A stretch of DNA of 64,000 bases from Pseudisothecium myosuroides (taxonomy: Eukaryota; Streptophyta; Bryopsida; Hypnales; Lembophyllaceae), in the NCBI GenBank assembly GCA_951799445.1, contig OX637287.1, positions 7,812,001 to 7,876,000 of the forward strand. The letters are read 5' to 3'. Positions 14,142-25,168 of this stretch are shown piece after piece (the first letter of the stretch is position 1; each line of letters starts with the position of its first letter). The notes below the pieces were generated by a model that saw only the letters and a program-made list of their open reading frames with translations, did no database searches and was not told where the DNA came from. The position numbers and the translations under genes were made by a program.

Positions 14142-17100
14142 TGTCGTTGCAGATCGCACATTTCAGATATTCGTTCATCCAACTCGCACCTTATCCCGAG
14201 TTCTATGGGCACTGATTGATTTCCAGATCATATTTCTGTCCTCGACCTGTGACAGTCGGGGTCATGACCGTTTTATTACTCGCATTCGTTGCGTAGAATG
14301 AATGTCGAGTTCTCATTTCAATTCGGAACGAACGTGGGCGGGGGTTCCGGATCGCATTTAACCGAAGTGAAGAATATCGTGGTGGGTTTCGGAGTGACAA
14401 ATCTGCGAACTTGAATTGTTGAGTGCTCTATCAATATATCTAGGCCAGTGATCTATCCTGTAGATCTGAGATTTTCATGTGGGCCGTGGGCTGTGCTAAT
14501 TTCCTGAAGCTCTGCCGTCGAGGTGTGATTACCAGGGATCAGAGTGCCTAAATTTCGAGAGTCACAATTTTTAAGAGTCTTGAATGGACCCTCATACCTA
14601 CTCCTGTCATAGTTTTTAGTGCTCCTTGGACTTGAATATCCCAAATTTGGTGATCTGAAGGAATCAAATTCACCTACTGCAGGTGTTCTGCATGACCAAA
14701 AGACCATTCATACCTTCAGTCGATTGCAGAATCTACGAGTTGCCGTTCCAGTCCTGCACTGACGCTGTGAATGGTGGAGTTGTTCATTTGAAACTTGGAA
14801 TTTTATTGCCTAAAGGGATGGCGTCGCACACAAGGGTACAGCGGAGCTACATGATTACCCCTCCGTCCAGTTCCGGGATCACTTTGCAAGTTGCAACTTA
14901 ATTAACTAGTACCAGAAGTTTCTGAGGAAATATTGTTCAGAATGTCTGAACGTTATCCGCAGGAAACGAAAATCTTGAGTTCCGCGAGCTATAAATCTGC
15001 GCCTCGCTGATAGGTGCTAATTAAGAAAGAACAAGTGCAAAAAGTTTGGCCGGCCAACTTACTATGGAATCAGTGTAAAAGTGGATGGATTTTGATGTAC
15101 CCTACGCTCGGGTCAGATTCGTTAAAAATTAATTCAAAATATAAATAAATATGGCATGTAATGAAATTTTCAAAAATTATAACGTGGCTTATTTGAAAGT
15201 GTAGAAAATGTTAATAAAAATAATTTGAATCCTAAAAAAAACCTAATGAAAAATGAACGTCTGATTTGGCAAAAATTAAGTTATTTTTGTAAAAAAAGTG
15301 CCACATGTCATCTTGTGAATGGTGTGAGGTGACATGCACCTATGAGAATCTAATGTGGAAATTCAATTTTGGCACTTGGGTGCGGAATCAAACCTTCTTG
15401 TACATAATGAGTGGGCAAACGACATCAGAGAGTTTCCTCTTGTGTCAAGCTGACAAATTGTTTTAAGACCGTGCTCCCTTTTAAGTTTTTTTTCTTGAAA
15501 CAAATGGACAATTTCCTTGCAAAAGGGAAACAGTACATAGAACCTAAGGACCCCGTCCCCAACAGAATTTTTACATTTTTCAGAAATAAATTTTAAATCA
15601 AAGCTAAGTACTGATGAGAACACACTCAACATCACCCAGCCTCACCCCAGCCTCGCAGGTGGCACAAGAGCCAAACCGGTGCCTCAATTGGAGGCAAGGA
15701 ACCTGAAACGCTGCTCAAGTTTTGGTAAAGCCTGTACAGTATTGCAGTACAACAGGAGGACCCTCTGCTACAGTGCTAAAATTCAGTGAAAGTTCAGTGA
15801 AATATTATAATGCTTGGCAAACGAAATTCAAATTATTCTAAATCTGGTTAACGAAAGGGAAATTCGAGCTAAAAGAAAAGATTTCGAATGGGGTGTTACG
15901 AACCTGACCTCAACGTACGGTAGTAATTGATCAAATTAGTGGGGAGGGTGTGCCGGATTTTCATGCCCGGGGTGCGGACCCGGGGTGCGGACCTACAATT
16001 CATCCATCCAAAAGCAGGACCAGAGACGTGCAGTACATTAATCGTTTGGTACAGGAAGAATCAACTGCATGACAGCATGAAGCACCGTCACGGTTACTCA
16101 GTTAATTCCCTGCAGCTGTCGACAGAATGCGTCTAACGGAATGTCCTCATCGCAATGCTTACGGCGAGGCTAGTTAGACGTACTGCAACGTGAAGAACTT
16201 GTCAACATAGGTTGTCCATTCACTAAATCTTCAGGGAAGCTACACTGTCGATATGCATCATACAGAGTCGATTAGATTGCAGTCTCTGCAACATTGGGCT
16301 ATTGGGCCGGGTAGCCATGCCGGTCGATCGTTCCGTTCACGACCTCGGTGCACGTGAATGACATGATCAACTGTGAAGGACCAGGTCAGCAGTCACCTCG
16401 CATCCATGGAGTTGGCGAAGTAGCATTCAGTCGATGAGTACTCTATCGTTTGAGGTAGATCCCAATTCAAGCAGTGTTTTTTTTTTTCATTTTCCATGAA
16501 GTGGCGAAGTGGCGATGTTAAATGTTACGGTGGTGCTCCAAGTTTCAGCATTCATCCACGTATTGGATAGAAAATGTGATACTACGTATCTATAATTCTA
16601 TTTTCATTCATAATGTGGCGATTTCATCCAAGAGTTTTCTTAAACTTGAAGTTTTTTGGTGATTTCATCCAAAATTTTACTAAAAATTTCCTATAGGCTT
16701 GGTGCTAGGTCAAAAAATTTGGTGCAATTTTGCACCAAATCGCCAGAAAAAAAAACACTGAATTCAAGTAGAATTTCCGCCCATGGTAAGCTCAGTTTTT
16801 TTTTGGGGGGGGGTCACATGAATAAATTTTCAGCGAGCAAGGACGGAGTGGGGGCCAACTCAGCACAGAACAAACAGCCCCGGTATAACTTCTGTGTCTG
16901 GCATAGTGGACCTCGCCCGTACCAGTTCGGAGGTGAGAAATTCAGAATAACCAACTTATCCCGACTCTGAAGGTGCTTCCATCCGCAGTACTGTACTGGT
17001 CTGGATGGTACAACTTACTAAATTCAATACAGAACAAAACACGCGATGGATCTAATTTTAGTGCATGTATTGGCCACTGTACCTGAATGCGGTAAGATGA

Positions 17101-17185
17101 CGTGCTCTCTAAATTAAGATTTCCAACTTGCTCGTCAGGTTGTGTCGGGCAGCTCGTTGACTTTCGTACTCTGACCGACCGGGGG
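14142..17185. other. Non-genic part of arm 1
   Basis: Diverged reverse-complement matches to about 40.1-42.3 kb run through this stretch. No protein family is recognisable in frames such as 14683-14901, 15927-16136 or 16656-16970, and the frames are not kept open in the paralogous arm, which argues against coding. Confidence 0.6.
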
Positions 17186-17187
17186 GG

Positions 17188-17790
17188 GGGCAGTGTAGCC
17201 CTGTGCCGTTGCCACAACCAAAACAAAAGTAAAAGTCATTTTTAAAATAAAAAAATAACTAAAAAATCCATAACTTTTTGATCGTGGGTCCAAACACCAC
17301 GAAACAAAGCCCGTGCACCCCTCTTGGCCGAGGGCTTTCCAACGGTACCAAGAACGTGATAATTTGACTCACAGTTCAAAAGATACATAATTTAGCATAA
17401 TTTAGTAATTTTAAGATCCAAAAATAACTCAAAAATCCATAACTTTTCCACTGTAGGTCCAAACGCCACAAAATCAAGCCCGTGCACCCCTCCTTGCCAA
17501 GGGCTTTCTGACGGTACCAAGCACGCCCCCGTGGGACGCACGGTCCGGGAAATCCCGACGTGACAAACAAAACAAAACAAAACAAAACAAAACAAACAAA
17601 CAAAACAAACCACCTGTCTTAAGGTATGGACTAGTGTAGCCCTGTAGCGTTGCCACAACCAAAACAAAAGTAAAAGTCATTTTTAAACGAAAAATAATTC
17701 AAAAACCTAGATCTTTCCCACTGTAGCTCCAAAGTCCAAACGCCACAAAACAAAGCCCATGCACCCTTCCTCATTTGTGAACCTTAAATC
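17188..17790 (-). repeat. Tandem array with GTGTAGCCCTGTGCCGTTGC ends
   Basis: Two head-to-tail blocks start at about 17202 and 17634 with GTGTAGCCCTGT.GCGTTGCC-like sequence followed by ACAACCAAAACAAAAGTAAA. Inside are subunits carrying CCCGTGCACCCCTC and GAGGGCTTTCCAACGGTACC about 170 bp apart. The first block ends in an AACAAAACAAAACAAAC run (17567-17610). This is the inverse of the array at 1575-2165. The short overlapping frames on the minus strand (17376-17680) are translations of the repeat. Confidence 0.8.
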
Positions 17791-18599
17791 TGAATGTCTT
17801 TGCACACTTTCTTCACCTTGTTTTGTGTGTGTGTATGTCATGAGGTTCTCAATCACATGACTGAAGGTGGAATGTGTGATGTGTGATGTGCAGGGGAGTA
17901 TCGTCATTTAACACGTTTGTAACCGACTATGACACGGACAGTGAATCAGACACTGAAGAGGAATATTCAGCACAAAATATTAGTCGTGGTTATACTTTTA
18001 GTTCTAAGTTGAAAGGTGGGTTTTTGTGTTCCTTCAGATAGTACCGTCAACTTTTGGAGAATAAGTTCCTATTCTGGCCACCACCGACTTTGCAAGTGAT
18101 AGAGGAGATGAGATGCACACATACAACATAGAATGGCACTCCCCGTAGCAGGTACGATCAACATGTTTGGTTGTGAATAGAATCAATTTGGGGTAATGAG
18201 ACGGAAAGGCAGACCATCATTCACAGTGCAAGTAGATTATCAATTTGGTGCACTTGTAGGAGCTTCTAGTGCACTTGTATCCGGTGGGATTAACGTTGTG
18301 ACCACTAATAGCTTCATATTTTAATTTTTAGGCATGGTTTCAGGTTTAGCTAGAGTTTGACCTTACATAAAGGCATTCTAATACTTTTGACAATAGAATT
18401 GGCTAAGATGAATGCAGCCAAGTTTAGAGTATGAAGCAGAAACCATTGTTCCAGTGAAATCATTTGGATCCTAGAATACAAAACAAATCTTTCTTTCTTT
18501 TATTGAGTAGAAGCTCGGCTTTGTATGGACTCTGAGATTTCTACGGTGTTATCAAATCATTCCGTTTTCGGAGTATTGCACAACTTCACAGCATCCACA
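17791..18599. other. Non-genic interval
   Basis: No credible exon, RNA gene or duplicated block was recognised. Confidence 0.45.
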
Positions 18600-18835
18600 G
18601 ATGTTCATCCGTACATTTCGTTTTTCAAATTACATCCATTCTCCAAAATTTCATCCACAAATTTCATCCATAAAATCATCTGCAAAATTCATTCACAAAA
18701 TTCATCCAAAAAAATCATCTACAAAGTTTCACCCATATAGTCATTTATTCATCCATATCATCCATTCAATGTGATCAACAAAATTCATCCAAAATCATTC
18801 AAATTGTCATTCGTAAGACAAAAATTCATCCAATA
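18600..18835. repeat. Degenerate TTCATCCA microsatellite-like tract
   Basis: The octamer TTCATCCA and close variants (TTCATCCAC, TCATCCATA, TTCATTCACA) recur every 10-20 bp. It lies just beyond the broken 3' end of STIG1-like gene B and forms part of the sequence that replaced the missing exon. Confidence 0.7.
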
Positions 18836-19875
18836 CTTCCGATGCAAATTCACTTGGTAGTAATTTCACTTGGTAGTGAGTGGTACAAAAAAGGTAGTGA
18901 AATGACCGTGAATTGATAGTGAATTGGTGGTGAATAATATGCACCTTGCTTCCATTTGCATTGGGTAAAAAGGTGGTGAAGTCCCAGTGAAACGATGGTG
19001 AATGCCAGCACTTCACCGTCGTTTCACCAGGCAGTGAAACGGCCCAAGTTCCCTGTGACTCCTGCGGGCAGCACTTGCCGGACTTGCACAGGGTCACAGC
19101 GTTCAGGACCTGCTTGCAACAGTTGCCACACTTGCCGCAGTTGAAGGGGTCGCTCAACAAGCTCTTCTCGCACCCGCTCTTCCAGATGTTGCCGTCGCAG
19201 TTGCCGTACCCGGCATTGCACTCGGGCTCGCAGCACTTGCCGTACTTGCACGGGGTCACGGCGTTTGCTACTTGCTTGCAGCAGTTGCCGCACTTGCCGC
19301 AGTTCTTCGGGTTCTTGAAGATGCACGTCTCGCAGCCAGGCACACGGGGTTTGCAGTCCGCGAAGCCCGTCGGGCACTTGGTCCACGCATCTGCGCTACC
19401 TGCGTAATGCAAACTCACAATGAAGTATGGTCAGAAGCATTGGTAGGTTGGATGAACCCATTCATTGCGGCATAATATTTGAAATTTTGTCCAATTCTAC
19501 ATCCAGTCTCTGCGTATTGCTGCACATTGAATTGCTCAAGACGGATTTTGAAACTGGCACATAATTATCTTCATGGCCACTATCGATCAAGGTGAAACAG
19601 GAAGCCGACGTGGATGAATATAATTCAACAGTACAGGACTATTGCCCTGTTCAGTGCCACCCAGTACCGTATGTCTGGAGAGTCATTACGTACGAGAGGC
19701 GATCGATCTGACTTCCTATTCCCCCAAGTTCGAATGAATGAACATGCTAGGACGTAATTCTCAAGACAAACACATGCATACACAGATGTAAGTGATGGAA
19801 TGGAAATTGTGGGACGTTACCAATGAAGAGCATTGCCAAGGTGGCGGCCACTAGGAGCAACTGCGAGGTCGCCAT
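18807..19875 (-). CDS. STIG1-like gene B, 3'-truncated
   Basis: Exon 1 (19875-19821) encodes the short signal peptide MATSQLLLVAATLAMLFI plus a split Gly. Exon 2 starts at 19399 with the family GSADAW junction. The cysteine-rich part carries the first module, one full 54-residue unit and half of a second, ending at SGKCCP. Homology to genes A and C stops at about 19069. The frame then runs through unrelated DNA rich in GTGAA and GGTAG repeats to a stop at 18807 (about 215 residues in total). No copy of the GKCGQQCKAG tail exon is present downstream. The promoter block at 20032 is intact, so the gene may be expressed with a chimeric tail, or may be a decaying pseudogene. Leu replaces Pro in the unit (VLNAVTLC), consistent with relaxed constraint. 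Confidence 0.6.
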
Positions 19876-20031
19876 CTTAGAGCTTCAAGCCGGATTCGGA
19901 AGATGAGCTAAGGGAACTATGGCTCAGTTGTGAAATTGCAAGCAACAGCTCCTGAAACTCCAAGTCACGGGTTGCACACTGGGATGCTGATCAACTGTGA
20001 TGACTGTGATGAAGAGGACAACGTTCCGCTG

Positions 20032-20043
20032 CCTTAAATAGTG
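20032..20043 (-). promoter_or_regulatory. TATA-like core promoter of STIG1-like gene B
   Basis: On the minus strand this reads CACTATTTAAGG, about 160 bp before the ATG at 19875. It aligns with the same block in genes A and C. Confidence 0.55.
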
Positions 20044-20523
20044 ACGAGGGGTTAGGCACTGAGGCCGGAGATACATTATTTTACTTCGTTTATTTTAGAA
20101 CAAGTGGGCAATGGTGGTACATAAGTTAGCCAGGCATAGTGAGTTTGAAACCCAGGCGTGGACATTGGTTTTTTTCTTACTGCAATTGTTCAGGGTGTTT
20201 GACTTTCATTATTTACCTCGGCAGTGTCAACGGGAGTCGACACGGGACCCTAGGGTACGTTGAGGGGACATGAACAATGAACGGGGAGTACCGGCATTTA
20301 GTTACGACCTAGCCGGTTGAATTTGAGAATTTCCGAATGAAATAGAGAAGTCTAGGCTAAGGTTCCGGATGAAAAAAAAAAGTTTAGGAAATGGGCCGGT
20401 TAGAAAAATTATGTCTAGGCATTTTGCCGTCTACCCTTAGAGTAAGTAGGAAAATTACTTATTAGAATTTTTTTTTGTAGGCGGGCAGCCGACCAATTTT
20501 ATACTTTGTAGGAAATTTTTTTA

Positions 20524-20578
20524 ATACTATGCATAGTATTCTATGCATAGATTCATAGAATACTATGCATAGTATTAA
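20524..20578. repeat. AT-rich palindrome
   Basis: AATACTATGCATAGTATT occurs on both sides of a short spacer and is itself palindromic, giving a 55-bp cruciform-capable sequence inside the hAT 5' flank. Confidence 0.8.
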
Positions 20579-20899
20579 AAAACTAATTTGTACTTGTCTT
20601 AGACTCTAAGACTCTGTATTATTGACAAGACACTAAGACTGTGTATTACTGTAACTTTCACTCTGTAAATGTATTACTGTCACTTGACTGCCGTCACCTT
20701 TTGTTACTACTGACTATTCACTTATTCAGTGTTGAACTATTGATCAGCTCATCAGCTGATGAACGTTGAGGAATGGGGATCAGGTCGTCACTTGTCAGGA
20801 GCTTCAGGTTTAGTGTTGGGCCATTTGGGCCGTTGATCGCTCTTGAAGAAATTATCTCCATCGTTGATTTCAGGGTGTGAGTGTGCGTCTGAGAGTCTG

Positions 20900-21470
20900 A
20901 GACTCTGAGCTTGTCACTTTCAATTTTTGAATTTCGAGTTGAGTTTTGCTATCCCGCTCCTGCAGTCCTGCTCTCGCGGTCCCGCCATCGCCGCCTTCTC
21001 TGATTTTTGAGTTCTCACTTTGTGCTGAATTTTGAGTTTTGTTGTCACGCTTGGCCCTCTCCTGCTCCCGCCATCGCCACCTTCACTGATCGTGCACGTC
21101 GTCACTTTCTATTTTTGATTTTTCACTTGGCACGTCCCGCCTCCACCATCGCCGCATCGCGCTGCTGTCGCACCAACCTCGATCACCTCGATCACCGCAC
21201 CATCGCTGATTTCTTGCTGGCGCCGCCTTGCTCGGTCGGAGGAGCTGGAGCGCAACGCATCGATCGTCGATTCCCTGCTGGCGCCGCCTTGCTCGGTCGG
21301 AGGCTCGGAGGAGTTGGAGCGCAACTGCATCGCCGATTCCCTGCTGTCGCGCTGCTGGAGCCGCTTTGCTCGATCGGAGGCTCGAGTTGGAGCGCAATTG
21401 ATTCATTGTTCGAGACTTCGAGGTGATCCGGAGTGCAACCTGATCCCCGTTCAAGGCTACATTGATCAGG
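20900..21470 (+). other. GC- and CpG-richer leader, candidate 5' UTR exon of the hAT gene
   Basis: Composition here is clearly richer in C and G (many CGCCG and CGATCG tracts) than the flanks. It contains near-repeats of the block TTCCCTGCTGGCGCCGCCTT and TGCTCGGTCGGAGG. The segment ends ATTGATCAG followed by GTTTGTG (possible donor at about 21470), and the transposase ATG lies just after an acceptor TGTGTGTTGCAG at 22233-22244. I infer a leader exon plus intron. Open frames on both strands (21007-21426, 21083-21454) look like by-products of GC richness. Confidence 0.4.
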
Positions 21471-21616
21471 TTTGTGTCTTTGTGAATCGCACTATTGCAA
21501 AAGTTCAGCTTGCTAAGTTTTTAGAATTGGTGGCATTGTCGGGTTTTGCTAGCGTAATCACGCTCATTTTTTTAGAATGCAAATAGAGAGTTGGAAACTG
21601 CTGCAATTTCAATCTG

Positions 21617-21715
21617 ATATTGATCCATCTTTTCACGAATCTGAATTCTATAACGATCAAATTGTTGATCCATCTTTCACGAATCTGAATTCTATAACGT
21701 TCAAATTGTTCTAGT
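21617..21715 (+). repeat. Tandem duplication of about 47 bp
   Basis: TTCACGAATCTGAATTCTAT with its flanks GATCCATC and CAAATTGTT occurs twice in direct succession inside the presumed 5' intron of the hAT gene. Confidence 0.8.
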
Positions 21716-22249
21716 TTCCAGTCAAAGCCTTTAATCAGAAACAGATTTTGCATCTAAGGATAATCCTGAAGTTGTTGAGTCTTAATTCTTAAGTTGGTGC
21801 ATTCGGTAATTGGGTCCTAGTTTTGAACTCTTGATGTCTTGCATCGTGAAGTATAATATATTTTCTCGTTTGAAAAGGCAGTCTTTCCCGTTGAACCTTT
21901 GTTGAATGCTGTAATATAGAACTCCTGAGCAAAATATGATCAAACTCAATCTGTTTGGGTATGGTGCTAAGCTTCCACTCCTAACCTCTGCTTTATATTG
22001 CACTATGCTTGACTGAGACATCAGTTTGTGGGATCAATCCATGAGTACAATGAACAGACTCCCTGATTCACGAAGTTCAAGGTATATTAGTGCATGTTCA
22101 ACATGGAACCCAATGTAGACAACACTTTTGCAGCTTCTGAAAGGTCAAGCTCATGTTGAATTGCTGAATTAATTCACTGAGTTTTTGGACAGTACACTTA
22201 ACTAGGATTTCTAATTGCAAATGTTGTTCCCCTGTGTGTTGCAGGCTGG

Positions 22250-24505
22250 ATGGCTAAACGGCAGAGGTCCTTAAGGGACAATTACTTTGCTAAATCAAGG
22301 GAAGTTGATGTCATTGAGATACTCTCATCAGCGTCTGAAAACTCTTCTCCCCAAACAGCTGATTCAAGGGTCAACACTCCTCCATCAGAGGTTGAAATTG
22401 CTCAAGGACAGTGGAAGGAACAGTGGGGCATTCAATTTGATTGGTTGCATTTTTGTCCAATTGTTGGGAGGGTTTTTTGTAAAGTGTATAGGGATAAAGG
22501 TGGACGATCAGCATATGCCAAAGATGGTGCCAGAAACTTGAAGGTGAGCTCTTACCAGGATCCCGCTCGATCTGGAGAGCACAGACGATTGATTTGGGCG
22601 TCTCAAAGTGGTGAGAAGGTCATGGAAAAAGCTATTTTACAAGGGCAGAGGGCGTGTGATGAGGCAATGGCTTCACTCTTTCGGGCTGCTTATTTTTTGG
22701 GGAAGCAGTCTTTACCCTATTCAAAATTCCCTGCTTTATGCAAATTGTTGGTCACCGTGAAAGCTCCAATGACCTTGTCTATGTATCAGGATGAGAAATC
22801 TTGTGCTGACCTCATGATGTGCATTTCAGTTGTGATTCAGAAGCGGGTCATTACCCGTGTGCGGAATTCAGCGTTTTTTGGTGTGATGATCGATGAATCA
22901 ACCGATATCAGCGTTACAGGACATCTGGTCGTATTTGCAAGCATTGTGGAGGAGGGTTTGCCGGTTACTTTGTTTCTTGGCTTACTGCAGATTGAAGGGG
23001 GTAAGAAGGATTCAGCTGTCATTTATGAAACTTTAATTTCAAACATTCGGAAGTGGGGGCTGGACCTGCGGAAATTTGTGGGATTTGGGAGTGACGGTGC
23101 TAGCACCATGGTGGGCAATTTGACGGGAGTGGCTGCCCGGATCAAGCAACAGGTAAATCCTTACCTTCTAGCTGTCCACTGTGTTGCTCATCGAACGAAT
23201 TTGGCAGCCTTGGATGCAGCAAAGTCTCCTGATTGTAAGGTAATCTCTTCAGAAGTTGACTCTCTTCTCAATTCAGTTGCTGGCTTTTTCAATAAGTCTA
23301 GCAAGCGCAAGCATGCGCTTACTAAACTTCAAGAGGAGTTCTTTGATGTAAAGAAAACAATGAAGCGTTACCATAAAATTCGTTGGTTAAGTCGATGGCA
23401 AGCAATCACAACCTTGTGTGAGTCGTTGGAGTCTGTTTTGGAATTCTTTCGTGACCTGAAGGGCAAAGATGCAGGTACAGCCACTCCCATCCTGCAGAAG
23501 TTAGGGCAATTCAAGTTCATTTACATCTTGTATTTTCTTGCCGATATCTTACATTGCTTGGCTATGTTGTCTAAGGTATTTCAATGCAAATTTGTGGATG
23601 TGACCACTGTAGGTAGCATTGTGCGTTCAGAGATAGCCCAGATTCGTATGTTGTTCATTGTGGAAACCACAAATCTGAATGCAGACACGTTTAATGAAGA
23701 TTCAGGTTACCATGTCTTTCCTGAGTATGGCTCTTTGGGGGGTTTGCTCAGGAAGCTTCCATCTGAGATTAGGGGAAACATGTATCACGGTTGCGAAATT
23801 CAACGTTCTAGGTTAGGAACAGACCTAGAAGAAGCTCTGCAGTTCCAACGTTCGTTTGCTGAGGCTGTTTGTGCCGGTTTAGAGGCTAGATTTCGTGACA
23901 ATGATCTAATTTCTTGCTTTAAAATACTTAACCCTTCTAATATGCCGTCTAAGCAAGTTGGACTGCAGAGCTGGGGCGTCACTGAGCTGGACAATTTGCT
24001 TCAGCTCTATGGAACTGATCGGTCTCATTCAGGTTTTACCTTCCCCCCCCTTCTGGATGTGCAGGCTTGTAAACGGGAGTTTTTAGGGTTTAAATTACAA
24101 TGTACAACTGAATGGGGTGACAAAACCTTTCGGGATTTGTGGGGTATGATTACTTGGAATCATGCCCTACAAATCCGATATCCAAATTTTCTTATTCTTG
24201 CTGAAATTGCTAGAGTGCAGTGCGTTTCCACTGCTACTTGTGAGAGAGCTTTTAGCATTCAGAATTTGATCAAAATTCATGTGAGGAATAGATTGGGAAG
24301 CAAAAACCTGGAAGCTTTACTTAGAGTTGCTTTAGAGGGACCGGAAGAGGAGTATGATGCTATTTTGATGGATGCCATGCCCATGTGGAAGCATGGAACA
24401 AAATACAAGTTTCTTTATGCTAACCCAACTACCTATTTGTCTAGTTCAGCCATGGGTCCTATTGCTAGTACTTCAACTTCCTTATTTGACCTTGAATTGT
24501 CTTGA
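22250..24505 (+). CDS. hAT-superfamily transposase (ZNF862/DUF4371-like), intact 751-residue frame
   Basis: Cut-and-paste DNA transposase, or a protein derived from one. Order: basic N-terminus MAKRQRSLRDNYFAK; a region resembling the zinc-binding module of this family (about residues 60-115); an RNase H-like core with MIDESTD at 213-219 (first Asp), VGFGSDGASTMVG around 277-289 (second Asp) and HCVAHRTNLA at 310-319; KIRWLSRW near 376-383; and a C-terminal hAT dimerisation region with YPNFLILAEI, STATCERAFS (about 660-669, candidate third acidic residue E665) and RNRLGSKNLEALL. The frame has no internal stop. The expected Cys and His ligands are partly missing: C77 is followed by Y80 where a Cys is usual, and P105 sits where a His is usual before H111. 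Activity is plausible from the core but the zinc module looks impaired. Confidence 0.93.
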   Translation: MAKRQRSLRDNYFAKSREVDVIEILSSASENSSPQTADSRVNTPPSEVEIAQGQWKEQWGIQFDWLHFCPIVGRVFCKVYRDKGGRSAYAKDGARNLKVSSYQDPARSGEHRRLIWASQSGEKVMEKAILQGQRACDEAMASLFRAAYFLGKQSLPYSKFPALCKLLVTVKAPMTLSMYQDEKSCADLMMCISVVIQKRVITRVRNSAFFGVMIDESTDISVTGHLVVFASIVEEGLPVTLFLGLLQIEGGKKDSAVIYETLISNIRKWGLDLRKFVGFGSDGASTMVGNLTGVAARIKQQVNPYLLAVHCVAHRTNLAALDAAKSPDCKVISSEVDSLLNSVAGFFNKSSKRKHALTKLQEEFFDVKKTMKRYHKIRWLSRWQAITTLCESLESVLEFFRDLKGKDAGTATPILQKLGQFKFIYILYFLADILHCLAMLSKVFQCKFVDVTTVGSIVRSEIAQIRMLFIVETTNLNADTFNEDSGYHVFPEYGSLGGLLRKLPSEIRGNMYHGCEIQRSRLGTDLEEALQFQRSFAEAVCAGLEARFRDNDLISCFKILNPSNMPSKQVGLQSWGVTELDNLLQLYGTDRSHSGFTFPPLLDVQACKREFLGFKLQCTTEWGDKTFRDLWGMITWNHALQIRYPNFLILAEIARVQCVSTATCERAFSIQNLIKIHVRNRLGSKNLEALLRVALEGPEEEYDAILMDAMPMWKHGTKYKFLYANPTTYLSSSAMGPIASTSTSLFDLELS

Positions 24506-24519
24506 CAACTTGTGCTTGC

Positions 24520-24745
24520 TTGAATCATTCTCTCCCCATTTTTTTTCCCAATATGTTTTGATGTTGATCATGCTTGGTTGAATTTTACTCTCCCCATTTT
24601 TTTTTTCAACATATTTTGATGTTGATTATGGTAGCTTGTATCCTATTCTCCCCATTCTTTTCCCACATGTTTTGATTCTTATAAGTAGTGGATTGCATGT
24701 TCTTCTCCCAATTTTTTTGCACATGCTTTGATTCTTGTAAATGTT
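24520..24745 (+). repeat. Four diverged repeats of about 65 bp in the hAT 3' flank
   Basis: The pattern TTCTCTCCCCATTTTTTTT, then CAACATGTTTTGATGTTGAT, recurs four times with decay directly after the transposase stop codon. It is probably part of the element's 3' UTR or subterminal region. Confidence 0.7.
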
Positions 24746-24773
24746 GAATGTTTTGTGGGCATGTTGTACTAAC

Positions 24774-24829
24774 CAGCCTCCTGAAAATGCATGGATCCTG
24801 TTTTGGATTTGTGCATTTTCGGAAGGCTG
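24774..24829. repeat. Hairpin in the hAT 3' flank
   Basis: CAGCCTCCTGAAAATGCA pairs with TGCATTTTCGGAAGGCTG across a 20-bp loop. It may mark a subterminal structure or transcript 3' end of the hAT element. Confidence 0.65.
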
Positions 24830-25168
24830 AATTTCTGGCCCTAAATTGGTAGGGGCAATGCCAGGTTCAAATCCTGCCAGAGATATGGCTATATGCTAAA
24901 AAACATTTTTCAAAGAGAAAAATAACTTAAGGAAGACACAAAAAGTCCTCAACTGGCTAGATTTACTTAGTGAAGGAAATTTGCCGATTGAAATTAGACA
25001 ATGGCAGCAATGCTGCCGGCCAGAATTGAAGTTCTAGGAAATTAACCGACAAGTTTTGCCACCTCACTGCACACTTCCGGACAGATTTTCAAAAAATCGG
25101 GATGGATGAAAGTTTGTAGGAAATCTACCGGTTAGCCCACAGAACTAGCCGGACTGTGGACATGAACA

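Larger units (their letters stand above)
10085..17185 (+). repeat. Arm 1 of a diverged inverted segmental duplication
   Basis: Many blocks here occur as reverse complements at about 40115-46200. Examples: the 3' flank of STIG1-like gene A (about 10090-10235 against 46030-46180), the whole gene, the GGAGGCTCTCGCCTGTGCGA block near 13420 (against about 42790), the region around 14700-14900 (against 41460-41790), and 16980-17185 (against 40120-40400). Intergenic identity is patchy and exon identity is very high. Large stretches, such as about 12.3-13.2 kb and the hairpin at 13898-14141, have no counterpart, indicating later insertions or deletions. Confidence 0.85.
20266..25168 (+). mobile_element. 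hAT-superfamily DNA transposon (full extent tentative)
   Basis: Contains the transposase at 22250-24505 with long 5' and 3' flanks. The 11-mer GGACATGAACA occurs at 20266-20276 and 25158-25168, containing an 8-bp direct repeat CATGAACA, the size expected for a hAT target duplication. Perfect terminal inverted repeats were not found at these borders, so the ends are not proven. Sequence near both borders (GTACCGGCATTTAGTTAC at about 20297 and CCGGACTGTG at about 25150) recurs at the borders of a short element at 57.7-57.9 kb, which supports them as element ends. Confidence 0.5.

Noticed and set aside
17376..17680. Phe/Cys/Val-rich hydrophobic frames on the minus strand
   Set aside because: Translation of the GTTTTGTTTT-type simple repeat inside the tandem array, which mimics a membrane segment.
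21083..21454. 123-codon Arg/Ser-rich minus-strand frame
   Set aside because: Overlaps open frames on the other strand in a GC-rich leader with internal near-repeats. Low-complexity composition and no domain.
24848..24890. B-box-like GGTTCAAATCCTGCC
   Set aside because: It lies upstream of, not downstream of, the A-box-like fragment and the two cannot form one tRNA. Probably chance or a decayed SINE part.
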